Part shown: positions 9,801-16,939 of the stretch, piece by piece
Layout: every line of letters starts with the position of its first letter
Numbering within the stretch: position 1 is the stretch's first letter
Assembly (NCBI RefSeq): GCF_037404875.1
Contig: NZ_JBBELO010000022.1
Span: 124,001-188,000, forward strand
Direction: 5' to 3'
Origin: Orlajensenia sp037404875
GTDB taxonomy: Bacteria > Actinomycetota > Actinomycetes > Actinomycetales > Microbacteriaceae
DNA length: 64,000 nucleotides
The notes under the pieces: generated by a model
Told to the model about the DNA's origin: nothing
Database searches by the model: none
What the model saw: the letters and a program-made list of their open reading frames with translations, nothing else
Translations under genes and position numbers: made by a program

Positions 9801-10848
9801 CTGTCACCTGTGCGCCAGTCGTGGCGCCGAGAGCGATGCCCGTGGTGCAGCCCGGGCCGATGGTGCCATCCGAGATCTGCGGGCCGGCGCCGCTGTTGGC
9901 CGCCGAAATCGCGATCGGTTGGGCGAGGCCCGTCATGGAGAACTGCCCGATCTGCGCCCCCGACGTGCTGCCGAGACTGACGCCGACCGCGCCGGCCACG
10001 GCATCCGGGTTTGCGAGGGCGATGCCGGTGAGTGCGGCATTGCTCGACGTCACGGTCACCAACGCGGCTGCGGCGAGCGAGTCCAGCGTGATCGACTGCA
10101 CGGTGATGCCGCCGCCGCTGATGCTCATGCGGCCGTAAAGATCCGTTGCCGCGGACGCCCGAAGGGTGACCAGCCCGGGAACAGCGAGAACCGCGTTGTA
10201 ACGGTAGGTTCCCGGAACGATGTTCACGATGCCACCGGCACCGGCGGTGTTCAGAGCCTGCTGGAGCGTGATCTTCGTCGCGGGCTCGGGGCCGGTGCCC
10301 GTCCACGCGAGCAGGGCGGCATCCGAAGCCGTCGGCGGCGCAGCCAGCGATGCTTCGCCCCGAGGTGCCCGAGACGTGGCCGGTGTCTGGGGCGCCGAGT
10401 CTGCTGTCGGCGTGGGCGTGGGCGTCGGTTCCGCGCTCGGCGTCGGGGTGGACGACGGTGTCGGCGCGGACGTCGGCGTCGGTTCCGTACCCGGGGTCGG
10501 TTCCGGTGTCGGCTCAGGCGTGGGGGTGGGCGTGGGCGTGGGCGTCGGCTTTGGGGAGGGCGTCGGCTCTGGGGCCGGGGTCGGCTCGGGCGTCGGCGTG
10601 GGCTCAGGCGCCGGCGCCGGCGCCGGCGTCGTTGTCGGCTCGGGCGCGGGAGCAGAGACCGTTGCCGCCTCGCTCACTCCATCGGCTGTCGGCGTCGACG
10701 CGCCGGCGTCGGCCCACGCCTGCGAAGGCAGGACGAACGTTCCGACCAGCGTGATGGCCCCGGCCAACGCCAGTGTCCTGAAGGCCGACGATGCCCGTCG
10801 TCGTCCCTCGCCCAGGATGGCCGTTCCCCCGCCAACCCGTCGTCGCAT
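6841..10848 (-). CDS. Very large secreted right-handed beta-helix protein on a Pro/Thr stalk
   Basis: A 1335-residue exported protein. Residues 1-47 form a signal peptide ending near SQAWA. Residues about 55-150 are a PTPTP/PEPTP low-complexity stalk. Residues about 190-1000 consist of short repeats of the G-V-x-L-G-x-T-x-G-A-x-I/V-T type, the pattern of right-handed parallel beta-helices (pectin lyase-like fold, often found in polysaccharide lyases and adhesins). The last 300 residues are a separate domain, then LASSG, a transmembrane helix (about 1277-1296) and an RRRGRSGR tail, resembling a degenerate sorting signal. A good GGGAGG ribosome site precedes the ATG. No catalytic residues could be identified, so enzyme versus adhesin is open. 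Confidence 0.8.
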   Translation of the reverse strand: MRRRVGGGTAILGEGRRRASSAFRTLALAGAITLVGTFVLPSQAWADAGASTPTADGVSEAATVSAPAPEPTTTPAPAPAPEPTPTPEPTPAPEPTPSPKPTPTPTPTPTPEPTPEPTPGTEPTPTSAPTPSSTPTPSAEPTPTPTPTADSAPQTPATSRAPRGEASLAAPPTASDAALLAWTGTGPEPATKITLQQALNTAGAGGIVNIVPGTYRYNAVLAVPGLVTLRASAATDLYGRMSISGGGITVQSITLDSLAAAALVTVTSSNAALTGIALANPDAVAGAVGVSLGSTSGAQIGQFSMTGLAQPIAISAANSGAGPQISDGTIGPGCTTGIALGATTGAQVTDVQIDCGSSAGTTYGINLAAAGAVVATNVTIAGVSRGIYASDASTAAGAQVIGGSVTLNTVAGAVGIGLGTTTGARLTAVTITGASVAGASTGLSLLRSVGAQVTDTVISGVQNGISTSATNAGAGPVISGGSISVVNAAAIGISLGETVGASVTATTITGPPISSTTSYGINVDDAASVAIEGVDISGVGRGVFVAAASTAVGPSISDSRISGSLYGVTLGATTGARILTTTITGASSSGTTVGVSVQNAADVAAVDVSISGYSSGVLTPGTNTNAGLVITDCTVEIWRPAPPPSINGLGISLGAMTGAVLTRPVITATPGLTTAIGLSIGRAPAARIVAPTISGVTQAIAEGRVYLAAPMAGAVISDARLSDVGSGIYLGSSTGAIITNAVIDSAGEAITGHEAKNVTITSPQITGHPGPAGNEQRGGSNGIRFYYSANITVTDAVITGGSTALYWDMTDGVLVQRATVSDTVWWATYTEGVTDYTLTDSSFTDNYAIGNLTINPSVSPPLDVIRPSGDVLFTRNSFVDNPRGLYLPLGAYDVTFADNTVTGQAQYVIQATPVHGLSISDNDIAFTPSVPTSAAISVTTLYDDVNDPGSASSTGVSVTGNRFTGPGPFLRVGAGTLNRDELADLGDPEPVSQTLPEPPPPDADGGSGIEAAPRAVNESNPLLAPIGAPEDARALRETIEVSENVFPQPSIAIVTLPNAEVGTDSNTDNALINGNVAVDAREETEPRQNDWGAPCGPRVAATGWDGGGAFITEVRTTQVLYPELCGNEASLTISGAYVTCRGDLGYLQYDISLTGVPATPEPRVAVIWWEDDVFPHRDASILPSDSAGILADGADAVQYLPIPAGWQPDDPLVGEIQVSSALVDAKGIALRDDWTLEFRVNPSAAIHVNPPTGLALCPAAPAPAADSRTGLASSGWPGSPALPMLAVASVILGAMLLRRRGRSGRVTAGSDEPPARGIALEGRSSAHAGWDGSRR

Positions 10849-10878
10849 CCGCTGCCTCCCCGACCGCGCGTAACCCGC

Positions 10879-10907
10879 ACACTAGCGCGAACCCGAGGGG
10901 CTGTCAC
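10879..10907 (-). promoter_or_regulatory. Promoter of the beta-helix protein gene
   Basis: Minus-strand GTGACA (10907-10902) and TAGTGT (10884-10879) are separated by exactly 17 bp and lie 31 bp upstream of the ATG at 10848. A sigma-A type promoter placed between the tuf terminator and the gene, which argues that it is not transcribed from the tuf operon. Confidence 0.6.
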
Positions 10908-10930
10908 CTTTCACCGGTGCGGCGGGATAC

Positions 10931-10962
10931 CAAAAGGGGCCGGGCCCGAAGGCCCGACCCCT
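10931..10962 (-). terminator. Intrinsic terminator after tuf
   Basis: The minus-strand RNA forms a 12-bp stem AAGGGGUCGGGC / GCCCGGCCCCUU with one G-U pair and a CUUCGG-type loop, followed by a U run (UUUU). It starts 19 bp after the tuf stop and ends the str operon before the surface protein genes. Confidence 0.85.
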
Positions 10963-10981
10963 TGTCGGTATGTCGCGAGGA

Positions 10982-12175
10982 CTACTTGACGATCTTGGTG
11001 ACCGTACCGGCACCCACGGTGCGTCCACCCTCACGGATGGCGAAGCCGAGGCCCTCCTCCATGGCGATGGGCTGGATCAGCTCAACGTTCATGTCGGTGG
11101 TGTCGCCGGGCATGACCATCTCGGTGCCCTCAGGCAGCGTGATGACGCCGGTGACGTCGGTGGTGCGGAAGTAGAACTGCGGACGGTAGTTCGCGTAGAA
11201 CGGGTTGTGACGGCCACCCTCATCCTTGGAGAGGATGTAGGCGGTGCCCTCGAACTGGGTGTGCGGCGTGACCGAACCCGGCTTGACGACGACCTGGCCG
11301 CGCTCGACGTCTTCGCGCTTGGTGCCGCGAAGGAGCAGACCACAGTTCTCGCCGGCCCAGGCCTCGTCGAGCTGCTTGTGGAACATCTCGATACCCGTGA
11401 CCGTGGTCTTCTGCGTCGGGCGGATGCCGACGATCTCGACCTCGGAGTTGATCTTCAGGGTGCCGCGCTCGGCGCGACCCGTGACGACGGTTCCACGACC
11501 GGTGATCGTGAAGACGTCCTCGACGGGCATGAGGAACGGCTTGTCCTTGTCGCGGATGGGGTCCGGAACGGACTCGTCGACGGCGTCCATGAGGTCGAGG
11601 ATGGACTGGGTCCACTTCTCGTCACCCTCGAGGGCCTTCAGGCCCGAGACGCGAACGACGGGAGCGTCGTCGCCGGGGAAGCCCTGGCTGGACAGCAGCT
11701 CGCGAACCTCGAGCTCGACGAGCTCCAGGATCTCCTCGTCGTCGACCATGTCGGCCTTGTTCAGCGCGACGAGCAGGTAGGGAACGCCGACCTGCTTGGC
11801 GAGCAGAACGTGCTCACGGGTCTGAGCCATCGGGCCGTCGGTGGCGGCGACCACGAGGATCGCGCCGTCCATCTGGGCAGCACCGGTGATCATGTTCTTG
11901 ATGTAGTCGGCGTGACCCGGGGCGTCAACGTGCGCGTAGTGGCGCTTCGGCGTCTCGTACTCGACGTGCGAGATGTTGATCGTGATGCCGCGCTGGCGCT
12001 CCTCGGGAGCGGAGTCGATCGACGCGAAGTCGCGCTGCACGTTGGTGGCCGACGGGTACTTGTCGGCGAGCACCTTCGAGATCGCTGCGGTGAGCGTGGT
12101 CTTGCCGTGGTCGACGTGACCGATCGTTCCGATGTTGACGTGCGGCTTGGTCCGCTCGAACTTGGCCTTAGCCAC
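10982..12175 (-). CDS. tuf: Elongation factor Tu
   Basis: EF-Tu (397 aa) delivers aminoacyl-tRNA to the ribosomal A site as a GTPase. The G motifs GHVDHGKTTL, DAPGHADY and NKADM are intact, followed by the two beta-barrel domains. The start is GTG at 12175-12173 with a strong GAGGAGG ribosome site. Last gene of the str operon (rpsL-rpsG-fusA-tuf) and followed by a clear terminator. In many actinobacteria the S10 operon begins directly after tuf; here two surface protein genes and an OsmC gene intervene. Confidence 0.99.
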   Translation of the reverse strand: MAKAKFERTKPHVNIGTIGHVDHGKTTLTAAISKVLADKYPSATNVQRDFASIDSAPEERQRGITINISHVEYETPKRHYAHVDAPGHADYIKNMITGAAQMDGAILVVAATDGPMAQTREHVLLAKQVGVPYLLVALNKADMVDDEEILELVELEVRELLSSQGFPGDDAPVVRVSGLKALEGDEKWTQSILDLMDAVDESVPDPIRDKDKPFLMPVEDVFTITGRGTVVTGRAERGTLKINSEVEIVGIRPTQKTTVTGIEMFHKQLDEAWAGENCGLLLRGTKREDVERGQVVVKPGSVTPHTQFEGTAYILSKDEGGRHNPFYANYRPQFYFRTTDVTGVITLPEGTEMVMPGDTTDMNVELIQPIAMEEGLGFAIREGGRTVGAGTVTKIVK

Positions 12176-12262
12176 TGTGGGTCCTCCTCAGGACTGACGA
12201 GTAGAAGTTTCGGGCACGGGCTTGTGACCGGTTTCTACGGGGGTTTGTTTTGTTATGTTACG

Positions 12263-12278
12263 CGAACCCGGAGGTTCG
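12263..12278 (-). other. Small hairpin between fusA and tuf
   Basis: CGAACC and GGTTCG are separated by 4 bases within the 115-bp fusA-tuf spacer. There is no U run, so it is more likely an mRNA processing or attenuation structure than a terminator. AT-rich sequence on the tuf side (TAACAT on the minus strand) may hold an internal tuf promoter, without a clear -35. Confidence 0.3.
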
Positions 12279-12290
12279 TGCTGAGACGGG

Positions 12291-14405
12291 CTATTCGCCC
12301 TTGTTCTTCTGGACGATCTCGTCGGCGACAGCCTTCGGAACCTCCGCGTAGCTCTCGAAGGTCATCGAGTACACGGCGCGGCCCGAGGTCTTCGAGCGCA
12401 GGTCGCCGATGTAGCCGAACATCTCCGACAGCGGAACGTTGGCGCGAATGACCTTCACACCGCTTGCGTCCTCCATGGACTGGATCTGACCGCGACGCGA
12501 GTTCAGGTCGCCGATGACGTCACCCATGTATTCCTCAGGGGTGCGCACCTCGACAGACATGAGCGGCTCGAGCAGAACCGGGTTCGCCTTGCGAGCGGCT
12601 TCCTTGAAGCCCATCGATCCGGCGATCTTGAACGCCATCTCCGAGGAGTCGACGTCGTGCGCGGCGCCGTCGAGCAAGCTCGCCTTGACGCCCACCATCG
12701 GGTAACCGGCGAGGATGCCGTACTGCATGGCGTCCTGGAAGCCGGCGTCGACCGACGGAATGTACTCACGGGGGATGCGACCGCCGGTGACCTTGTTCTG
12801 GAACTCGTAGACCTTGTCAGCCGTGATCTCGAGGGGCTCGAGGGCGAACTGGATCTTCGCGAACTGGCCGGAACCACCGGTCTGCTTCTTGTGCGTGTAG
12901 TCGTGACGCTCGACGGCCTTCTTGATCGTCTCGCGGTAGGCCACCTGCGGCTTTCCGACGTTCGCCTCGACCTTGAACTCGCGCTTCATGCGGTCGACGA
13001 GGATGTCGAGGTGAAGCTCGCCCATTCCCTTGATGACCGTCTGGCCGGTCTCGGAGTTCTGCTCGGTGCGGAAGGTCGGGTCCTCCTCGGCGAGCTTCTG
13101 GATCGCGGTGCCCAGCTTCTCCTGGTCGGCCTTGGTCTTGGGCTCGATGGCGACCTCGATGACGGGCTCGGGGAAGGTCATCGACTCCAGCACGACCTGG
13201 TTGCCCGGGTCGCTCAGGGTGTCGCCGGTCGTGGTGTCCTTCAGGCCGATCACCGCGTAGATGTGGCCCGCGGTCACGAAGTCGACCGGGTTCTCCTTGT
13301 TGGCGTGCATCTGGAAGATCTTGCCGATGCGCTCCTTCTTGCCCTTGGTGGAGTTGATCACCTGGGCACCCGAGTCAAGACGACCCGAGTAGACGCGCAC
13401 GTAGGTCAGACGACCGAAGAACGGGTGCGTGACGACCTTGAACGCGAGCGCCGCGAAGGGCTCGTCGGCGTCGGCGTGACGCTCGATGACCTTCTCCTCG
13501 TCGCGCACGTCGTGGGCCTCGATGGCCGGAACGTCGAGCGGGCTGGGGAGGTAGTCAACGACGGCGTCCAGCATCGGCTGCACGCCGCGGTTCTTGAAGG
13601 CCGAGCCGCACAGCACGGGGTAGATCTCGCTGTTGACGGTGAGCTTGCGGATGGCGCCCTTGATCTCGGCGACCGTGAGCTCCTCGCCGCCGAAGAACTT
13701 CTCGAGCAGCTCGTCGCTCGTCTCGGCGACGGTCTCGAGCAGCACCTGACGGTACTCGTTCGCCTTCTCGACGAGATCGGCGGGGATCTCCTCGACGGCG
13801 TACTTGGCGCCCATCTCGACGTCACCCTTCGCGTCGCCGCGCCACGTGAGTGCGCGCATCTCGACGAGGTCGACGACGCCCTCGAAGTCGCTCTCAGAGC
13901 CGATCGGCAGCTGGAGCACGAGGGGCTTGGCGCCGAGGCGCTTGATGATGGTGTCGACCGTGAAGTAGAAGTCGGCGCCCAGCTTGTCCATCTTGTTGAC
14001 GAAGCAGATGCGGGGAACGTCGTACTTGTCGGCCTGACGCCACACCGTCTCGGACTGGGGCTCGACGCCCTCCTTGCCGTCGAAGACGGCGACGGCGCCA
14101 TCGAGCACGCGGAGCGAGCGCTCCACCTCGACGGTGAAGTCGACGTGTCCGGGGGTGTCGATGATGTTGATCTGGGTGCCGTTCCAGAAGCACGTGGTGG
14201 CAGCAGAGGTGATCGTGATGCCACGCTCCTGCTCTTGGGCCATCCAGTCCATCTGCGAAGCACCGTCGTGCGTCTCGCCGATCTTGTGGGTGATACCCGT
14301 GTAGAACAGGATGCGCTCGGTGGTGGTGGTCTTGCCGGCATCGATGTGGGCCATGATGCCGATGTTGCGGACCTTCTTCAGGTCCGTGAGCACGTCGAGT
14401 GCCAC
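12291..14405 (-). CDS. fusA: Elongation factor G
   Basis: EF-G (704 aa) drives ribosomal translocation and, with RRF, recycling. The GTPase motifs AHIDAGKTTTTERIL, the switch II DTPGHVDF and NKMD are present, with all five domains at normal length. It starts with GTG (14405-14403) behind GGAGGAACC. The 110-bp spacer to rpsG contains an elaborate palindromic element, unusual for this operon junction. Confidence 0.99.
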   Translation of the reverse strand: MALDVLTDLKKVRNIGIMAHIDAGKTTTTERILFYTGITHKIGETHDGASQMDWMAQEQERGITITSAATTCFWNGTQINIIDTPGHVDFTVEVERSLRVLDGAVAVFDGKEGVEPQSETVWRQADKYDVPRICFVNKMDKLGADFYFTVDTIIKRLGAKPLVLQLPIGSESDFEGVVDLVEMRALTWRGDAKGDVEMGAKYAVEEIPADLVEKANEYRQVLLETVAETSDELLEKFFGGEELTVAEIKGAIRKLTVNSEIYPVLCGSAFKNRGVQPMLDAVVDYLPSPLDVPAIEAHDVRDEEKVIERHADADEPFAALAFKVVTHPFFGRLTYVRVYSGRLDSGAQVINSTKGKKERIGKIFQMHANKENPVDFVTAGHIYAVIGLKDTTTGDTLSDPGNQVVLESMTFPEPVIEVAIEPKTKADQEKLGTAIQKLAEEDPTFRTEQNSETGQTVIKGMGELHLDILVDRMKREFKVEANVGKPQVAYRETIKKAVERHDYTHKKQTGGSGQFAKIQFALEPLEITADKVYEFQNKVTGGRIPREYIPSVDAGFQDAMQYGILAGYPMVGVKASLLDGAAHDVDSSEMAFKIAGSMGFKEAARKANPVLLEPLMSVEVRTPEEYMGDVIGDLNSRRGQIQSMEDASGVKVIRANVPLSEMFGYIGDLRSKTSGRAVYSMTFESYAEVPKAVADEIVQKNKGE

Positions 14406-14440
14406 AGGGTTCCTCCGGGAGAGATGTAGTGGTGAAAATC

Positions 14441-14510
14441 AGGGGCGAGCGCTCGGGACCATCCGGTCCCTGAGCATGTCGAAGGGCCGGACGGGACCGA
14501 GCGCTCGCTT
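14441..14510. repeat. REP-like palindromic element between rpsG and fusA
   Basis: A perfect 12-bp inverted repeat, GCGAGCGCTCGG (14445-14456) with CCGAGCGCTCGC (14497-14508), encloses a smaller hairpin GGGACC/GGTCCC (14455-14470) and a CCTGAGCATGTCGAAGGG core (14469-14486). The core belongs to the same REP-like family as copies near 15.53 and 28.3 kb. The RNA would fold into a branched stem inside the str operon message. Confidence 0.65.
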
Positions 14511-14515
14511 GCCGA

Positions 14516-14986
14516 CTACCAGCGGTAGTGGGCGAATGCCTTGTTCGACTCGGCCATCTTGTGGGTGTCTTCGCGGCGCTTGACCGCGGCTCCCAGGCCG
14601 TTCGAGGCGTCGAGGATCTCGTTGGTGAGACGCTCGGTCATGGTCTTCTCGCGGCGGGCCTTGGCGTAGCTGGTGAGCCAGCGCAGTGCCAGGGTGTTCG
14701 CGCGGTGCGGCTTGACCTCGACGGGCACCTGGTAGGTGGAACCGCCGACGCGGCGCGAGCGCACCTCGAGCGTGGGGCGCACGTTGTCGAGCGCCTTCTT
14801 CAGGGTGACGACAGCATCCTGACCGTTCTTGGACGAGACGGCCTCGAGCGCGTCGTACACGATGTGCTCGGCGAGGCCCTTCTTGCCGTCCTTCAGGATC
14901 TTGTTGACGAGCTGGCTGACGATCGGCGCGCCGTAGACCGGGTCTGCGACGACGGGGCGCTTGGGCGCGGGTCCTTTACGAGGCAT
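14516..14986 (-). CDS. rpsG: 30S ribosomal protein S7
   Basis: S7 (156 aa) nucleates assembly of the 30S head and contacts E-site tRNA. It begins MPRKGPAPKRPVVADPVYG and has the conserved NARPTLEVRSRRVGG-like segment (here DNVRPTLEVRSRRVGG) and the RWLTSYAKARREKTM helix. The ATG overlaps the rpsL TAA by one base (TAATG), so the two are translationally coupled. Confidence 0.98.
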   Translation of the reverse strand: MPRKGPAPKRPVVADPVYGAPIVSQLVNKILKDGKKGLAEHIVYDALEAVSSKNGQDAVVTLKKALDNVRPTLEVRSRRVGGSTYQVPVEVKPHRANTLALRWLTSYAKARREKTMTERLTNEILDASNGLGAAVKRREDTHKMAESNKAFAHYRW

Positions 14987-15360
14987 TACTTCTTGTCCAT
15001 CTTCGCTCCGTAGCGGCTACGCGCTTGCTTACGGTTCTTGACCGCCTGGGTGTCGAGGGCGCCGCGCACGATCTTGTAGCGCACGCCGGGGAGGTCCTTC
15101 ACACGACCGCCGCGCACGAGCACCATCGAGTGCTCCTGCAGGTTGTGGCCCTCACCGGGGATGTAGGCCGTGACCTCGGTACCGTTCGAGAGCTTGACAC
15201 GAGCGACCTTGCGCAGAGCCGAGTTCGGCTTCTTCGGGGTCGTGGTGTAGACGCGCGTGCAGACGCCGCGCTGCTGGGGGTTGGCCTTCAGGGCGGGAGC
15301 CTTGGTCTTGGTGACCTTCGGCGAGCGCCCCTTGCGGACCAACTGCTGAATGGTTGGCAC
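14986..15360 (-). CDS. rpsL: 30S ribosomal protein S12
   Basis: S12 (124 aa) sits at the decoding centre and controls accuracy. I place the start at GTG 15360-15358, giving MPTIQQLVRKGRS, because AAGGAG lies 5 bp upstream and the length then equals the family standard; the frame stays open for 17 more codons without support. Lysines in TPKKPNSALRK and in GGRVKDLPGVRY, the usual sites of streptomycin-resistance changes, are wild type. First gene of the str operon. Confidence 0.97.
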   Translation of the reverse strand: MPTIQQLVRKGRSPKVTKTKAPALKANPQQRGVCTRVYTTTPKKPNSALRKVARVKLSNGTEVTAYIPGEGHNLQEHSMVLVRGGRVKDLPGVRYKIVRGALDTQAVKNRKQARSRYGAKMDKK

Positions 15361-15722
15361 TGTTTCTCCTTGTTGTGCTGCACGGTGACAGCGTTGATGA
15401 TGTGTCATCACGACCCACCGTCAGCACAGAGAAGCGCTGAAGTTGTGTGGTGGGTATGCCGTGGGGGCGACTCGCAAAAGCGCCCTGACAGTGTGGTTTC
15501 CGTTCAAGCCGGTTCCGTGCGACCCCTTGAGCTTGTCGCAGGGCACGGTTCAAGCGCGCTCAGAGCGCACACCTGAACAACTCTAGCTGGCCGCATGTCG
15601 CCGGTCAAACGGATGCGGCCCTCATCAGCTGCTGCACAGCATCCGGAGCCACAACGTCCATCGGTGGTTGTAACGCGTTGCGGCGCTCCCCTATTCCGCC
15701 GCTGCCGCCAACGACCCGCAGG
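15361..15722 (-). other. rpsL leader and upstream intergenic region
   Basis: A 362-base stretch without a supportable gene. It holds the str promoter (15580-15608), a leader of about 215 nt, and a degenerate REP-like core CCTTGAGCTTGTCGCAGGG at 15525-15543 inside the leader. The rest, toward the upstream gene, shows only short imperfect hairpins. Confidence 0.5.
15580..15608 (-). promoter_or_regulatory. str operon promoter
   Basis: Minus-strand TTGACC (15608-15603) and TAGAGT (15585-15580) with a 17-bp spacer form a near-consensus sigma-A promoter about 220 bp upstream of rpsL. Transcription would run through rpsL-rpsG-fusA-tuf to the terminator at 10.95 kb. Confidence 0.75.
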
Positions 15723-16373
15723 CTAGAAACCGGGCCAGAGGGGGGAGTCCAGTTCGCGGTCGAGGTCGGCGAGCAGCTGCGCGATCTGCGGCTCGACGAT
15801 GTCGGAGACCGCCCGCTCGATGCGCGCCCGGTGGTGGCTGAGCTCGGTGCACACGCGCTTGCCGATCTGGCGGGCGTACTCGTCCGCGAGCTTCACCTCA
15901 GCCCGGATGGCCTCCTTCTCGCGCTCGGTCAGCGGCTCGGGAGGCAGCGGCGCGCTTTCGGCCGCGGTCTGGCTGGCCAGTTCGCCCAGGGTGAAGAGAT
16001 AGGGGGCGTCGGGCTCGGGCTCGGGATCCAGCTCCAGCCCGGTCGCCTCGGGGGCGAGCCCATCCGCCGGGCGGTACGGTCGTTGCGCCTTGCGCTGCTC
16101 GGAGAGTTCGATCTCTCGGCGCAGCAAGGGCAGGTTGCGGTCGGTGTAGTCATCCACCGCCGCGTCGATGATGAGCTTCATGCGCATCGTGAGGGCGTGC
16201 TGCACGGCGTGCGGTACGTCGGTCGCGAGCCCCGCCGCGGCCACGATGGGCGAGCCGAAGCAGCGCCGGCACAGCCGGGTACGCGAGCGATGCGTTCCGG
16301 GCCGCCAGCGCGGCAGCCACCGCAGCCAGTTGTCGACTTCGTGGCTCACACGGGCTTCGATCGAGCCTTCCAC
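15723..16373 (-). CDS. Conserved hypothetical protein
   Basis: A 216-residue soluble protein that I cannot assign. The N-terminal 60 residues are basic with a CRRC pair (LCRRCFGSP), the middle is helical (MRMKLIIDAAVDDYTDRNLPLLRREIEL) and the C-terminus is acidic and helical. The start is GTG at 16373, taken because a TACGGT box lies exactly 6 nt upstream, the arrangement of a leaderless message; the frame is open further upstream but crosses an inverted repeat. No signal peptide or membrane segment. It lies between the str operon and the type VII locus and need not belong to either. Confidence 0.65.
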   Translation of the reverse strand: MEGSIEARVSHEVDNWLRWLPRWRPGTHRSRTRLCRRCFGSPIVAAAGLATDVPHAVQHALTMRMKLIIDAAVDDYTDRNLPLLRREIELSEQRKAQRPYRPADGLAPEATGLELDPEPEPDAPYLFTLGELASQTAAESAPLPPEPLTEREKEAIRAEVKLADEYARQIGKRVCTELSHHRARIERAVSDIVEPQIAQLLADLDRELDSPLWPGF

Positions 16374-16379
16374 GTGATC

Positions 16380-16385
16380 ACCGTA
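16380..16385 (-). promoter_or_regulatory. Candidate leaderless -10 box
   Basis: TACGGT on the minus strand ends 6 nt before the GTG at 16373. Transcription would start at or next to the start codon. The -35 region overlaps the inverted repeat at 16402-16457. Confidence 0.4.
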
Positions 16386-16401
16386 CCGGCACAGCGAGGT
16401 T

Positions 16402-16457
16402 GACTCGCCACTTTTTGCGGGTTCCGAGCGCCCCCGAGCCACAAAAAGTGGCAAGTC
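16402..16457. repeat. Inverted repeat upstream of the 216-residue protein gene
   Basis: GACTCGCCACTTTTTG (16402-16417) and CAAAAAGTGGCAAGTC (16442-16457) pair over 16 bp with one mismatch around a 24-base loop. The T5/A5 tracts give it a U-run on either strand. It lies in the putative -35 region of the neighbouring gene, so operator, terminator and REP-like roles are all possible. Confidence 0.6.
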
Positions 16458-16479
16458 GGCACCTCTTCGTTGAACGGCG

Positions 16480-16511
16480 AAGGGGGAAGGGCGCCTGCGC
16501 CCTTCCCCCTT
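16480..16511 (-). terminator. Stem-loop at the end of the type VII locus
   Basis: AAGGGGGAAGGGCGC (16480-16494) pairs perfectly with GCGCCCTTCCCCCTT (16497-16511), starting 22 bp after the stop of the last WXG100 gene. The stem is very stable but no strong U run follows, so termination efficiency is uncertain. Confidence 0.6.
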
Positions 16512-16533
16512 GATCGCCATTGCGACCGGCTGA

Positions 16534-16821
16534 TCAGCCGCCGGCGAGCTGCTGGTCGAGGTCCTGAATGGCCTGCATCATGCCGCGAAGCGATTCGCCC
16601 ATGTCGCCGATGCCATCCGTGGCCGTCTTCAGCCCCGTCGTCAGCTCCTCGTAGCCCTGGCCGAACTTGCCCGACGCGTGCTGCGTCTTGAAGTCGTTGC
16701 CGAGCAGGTCGTCGACGGCGCTCTTGAGCTGGTCGAGCTGGCCCTGGATGTCGTCGCGAGCAGCGCTCAGCTTGTTCGACATCGCCTCCATCTCGGCGTA
16801 TGACGCTCCGAAATCTGCCAT
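16534..16821 (-). CDS. WXG100 family protein (EsxA-like)
   Basis: A 95-residue all-helical protein of the WXG100 class, small substrates and partners of type VII secretion that form helical-hairpin dimers. The usual WxG turn is replaced by HASG in the context FKTQHASGKFGQGYEEL, a variant common in actinobacterial Esx proteins. Helix 1 is about residues 8-43 and helix 2 about 55-92. No signal peptide, as expected. It is the last gene of the locus, 118 bp after the preceding membrane protein gene, followed by a stable hairpin. A second WXG-type protein is encoded next to the ATPase gene. Confidence 0.85.
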   Translation of the reverse strand: MADFGASYAEMEAMSNKLSAARDDIQGQLDQLKSAVDDLLGNDFKTQHASGKFGQGYEELTTGLKTATDGIGDMGESLRGMMQAIQDLDQQLAGG

Positions 16822-16939
16822 AGTCCTGAACCTTCCTTACTCTTCTCGGATCGGCCCCCTCGGACCACCTGGCTTCACGCTATCGAGGGCCGCCACGATC
16901 GGCCAATGGGGAGAGGTACCCACATACGGGGCGGTAGGC

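Noticed and set aside
15361..15411. Upstream ATG at 15411 for S12
   Set aside because: The 17 extra residues are not part of the S12 family and the codons overlap the ribosome site of the GTG at 15360.
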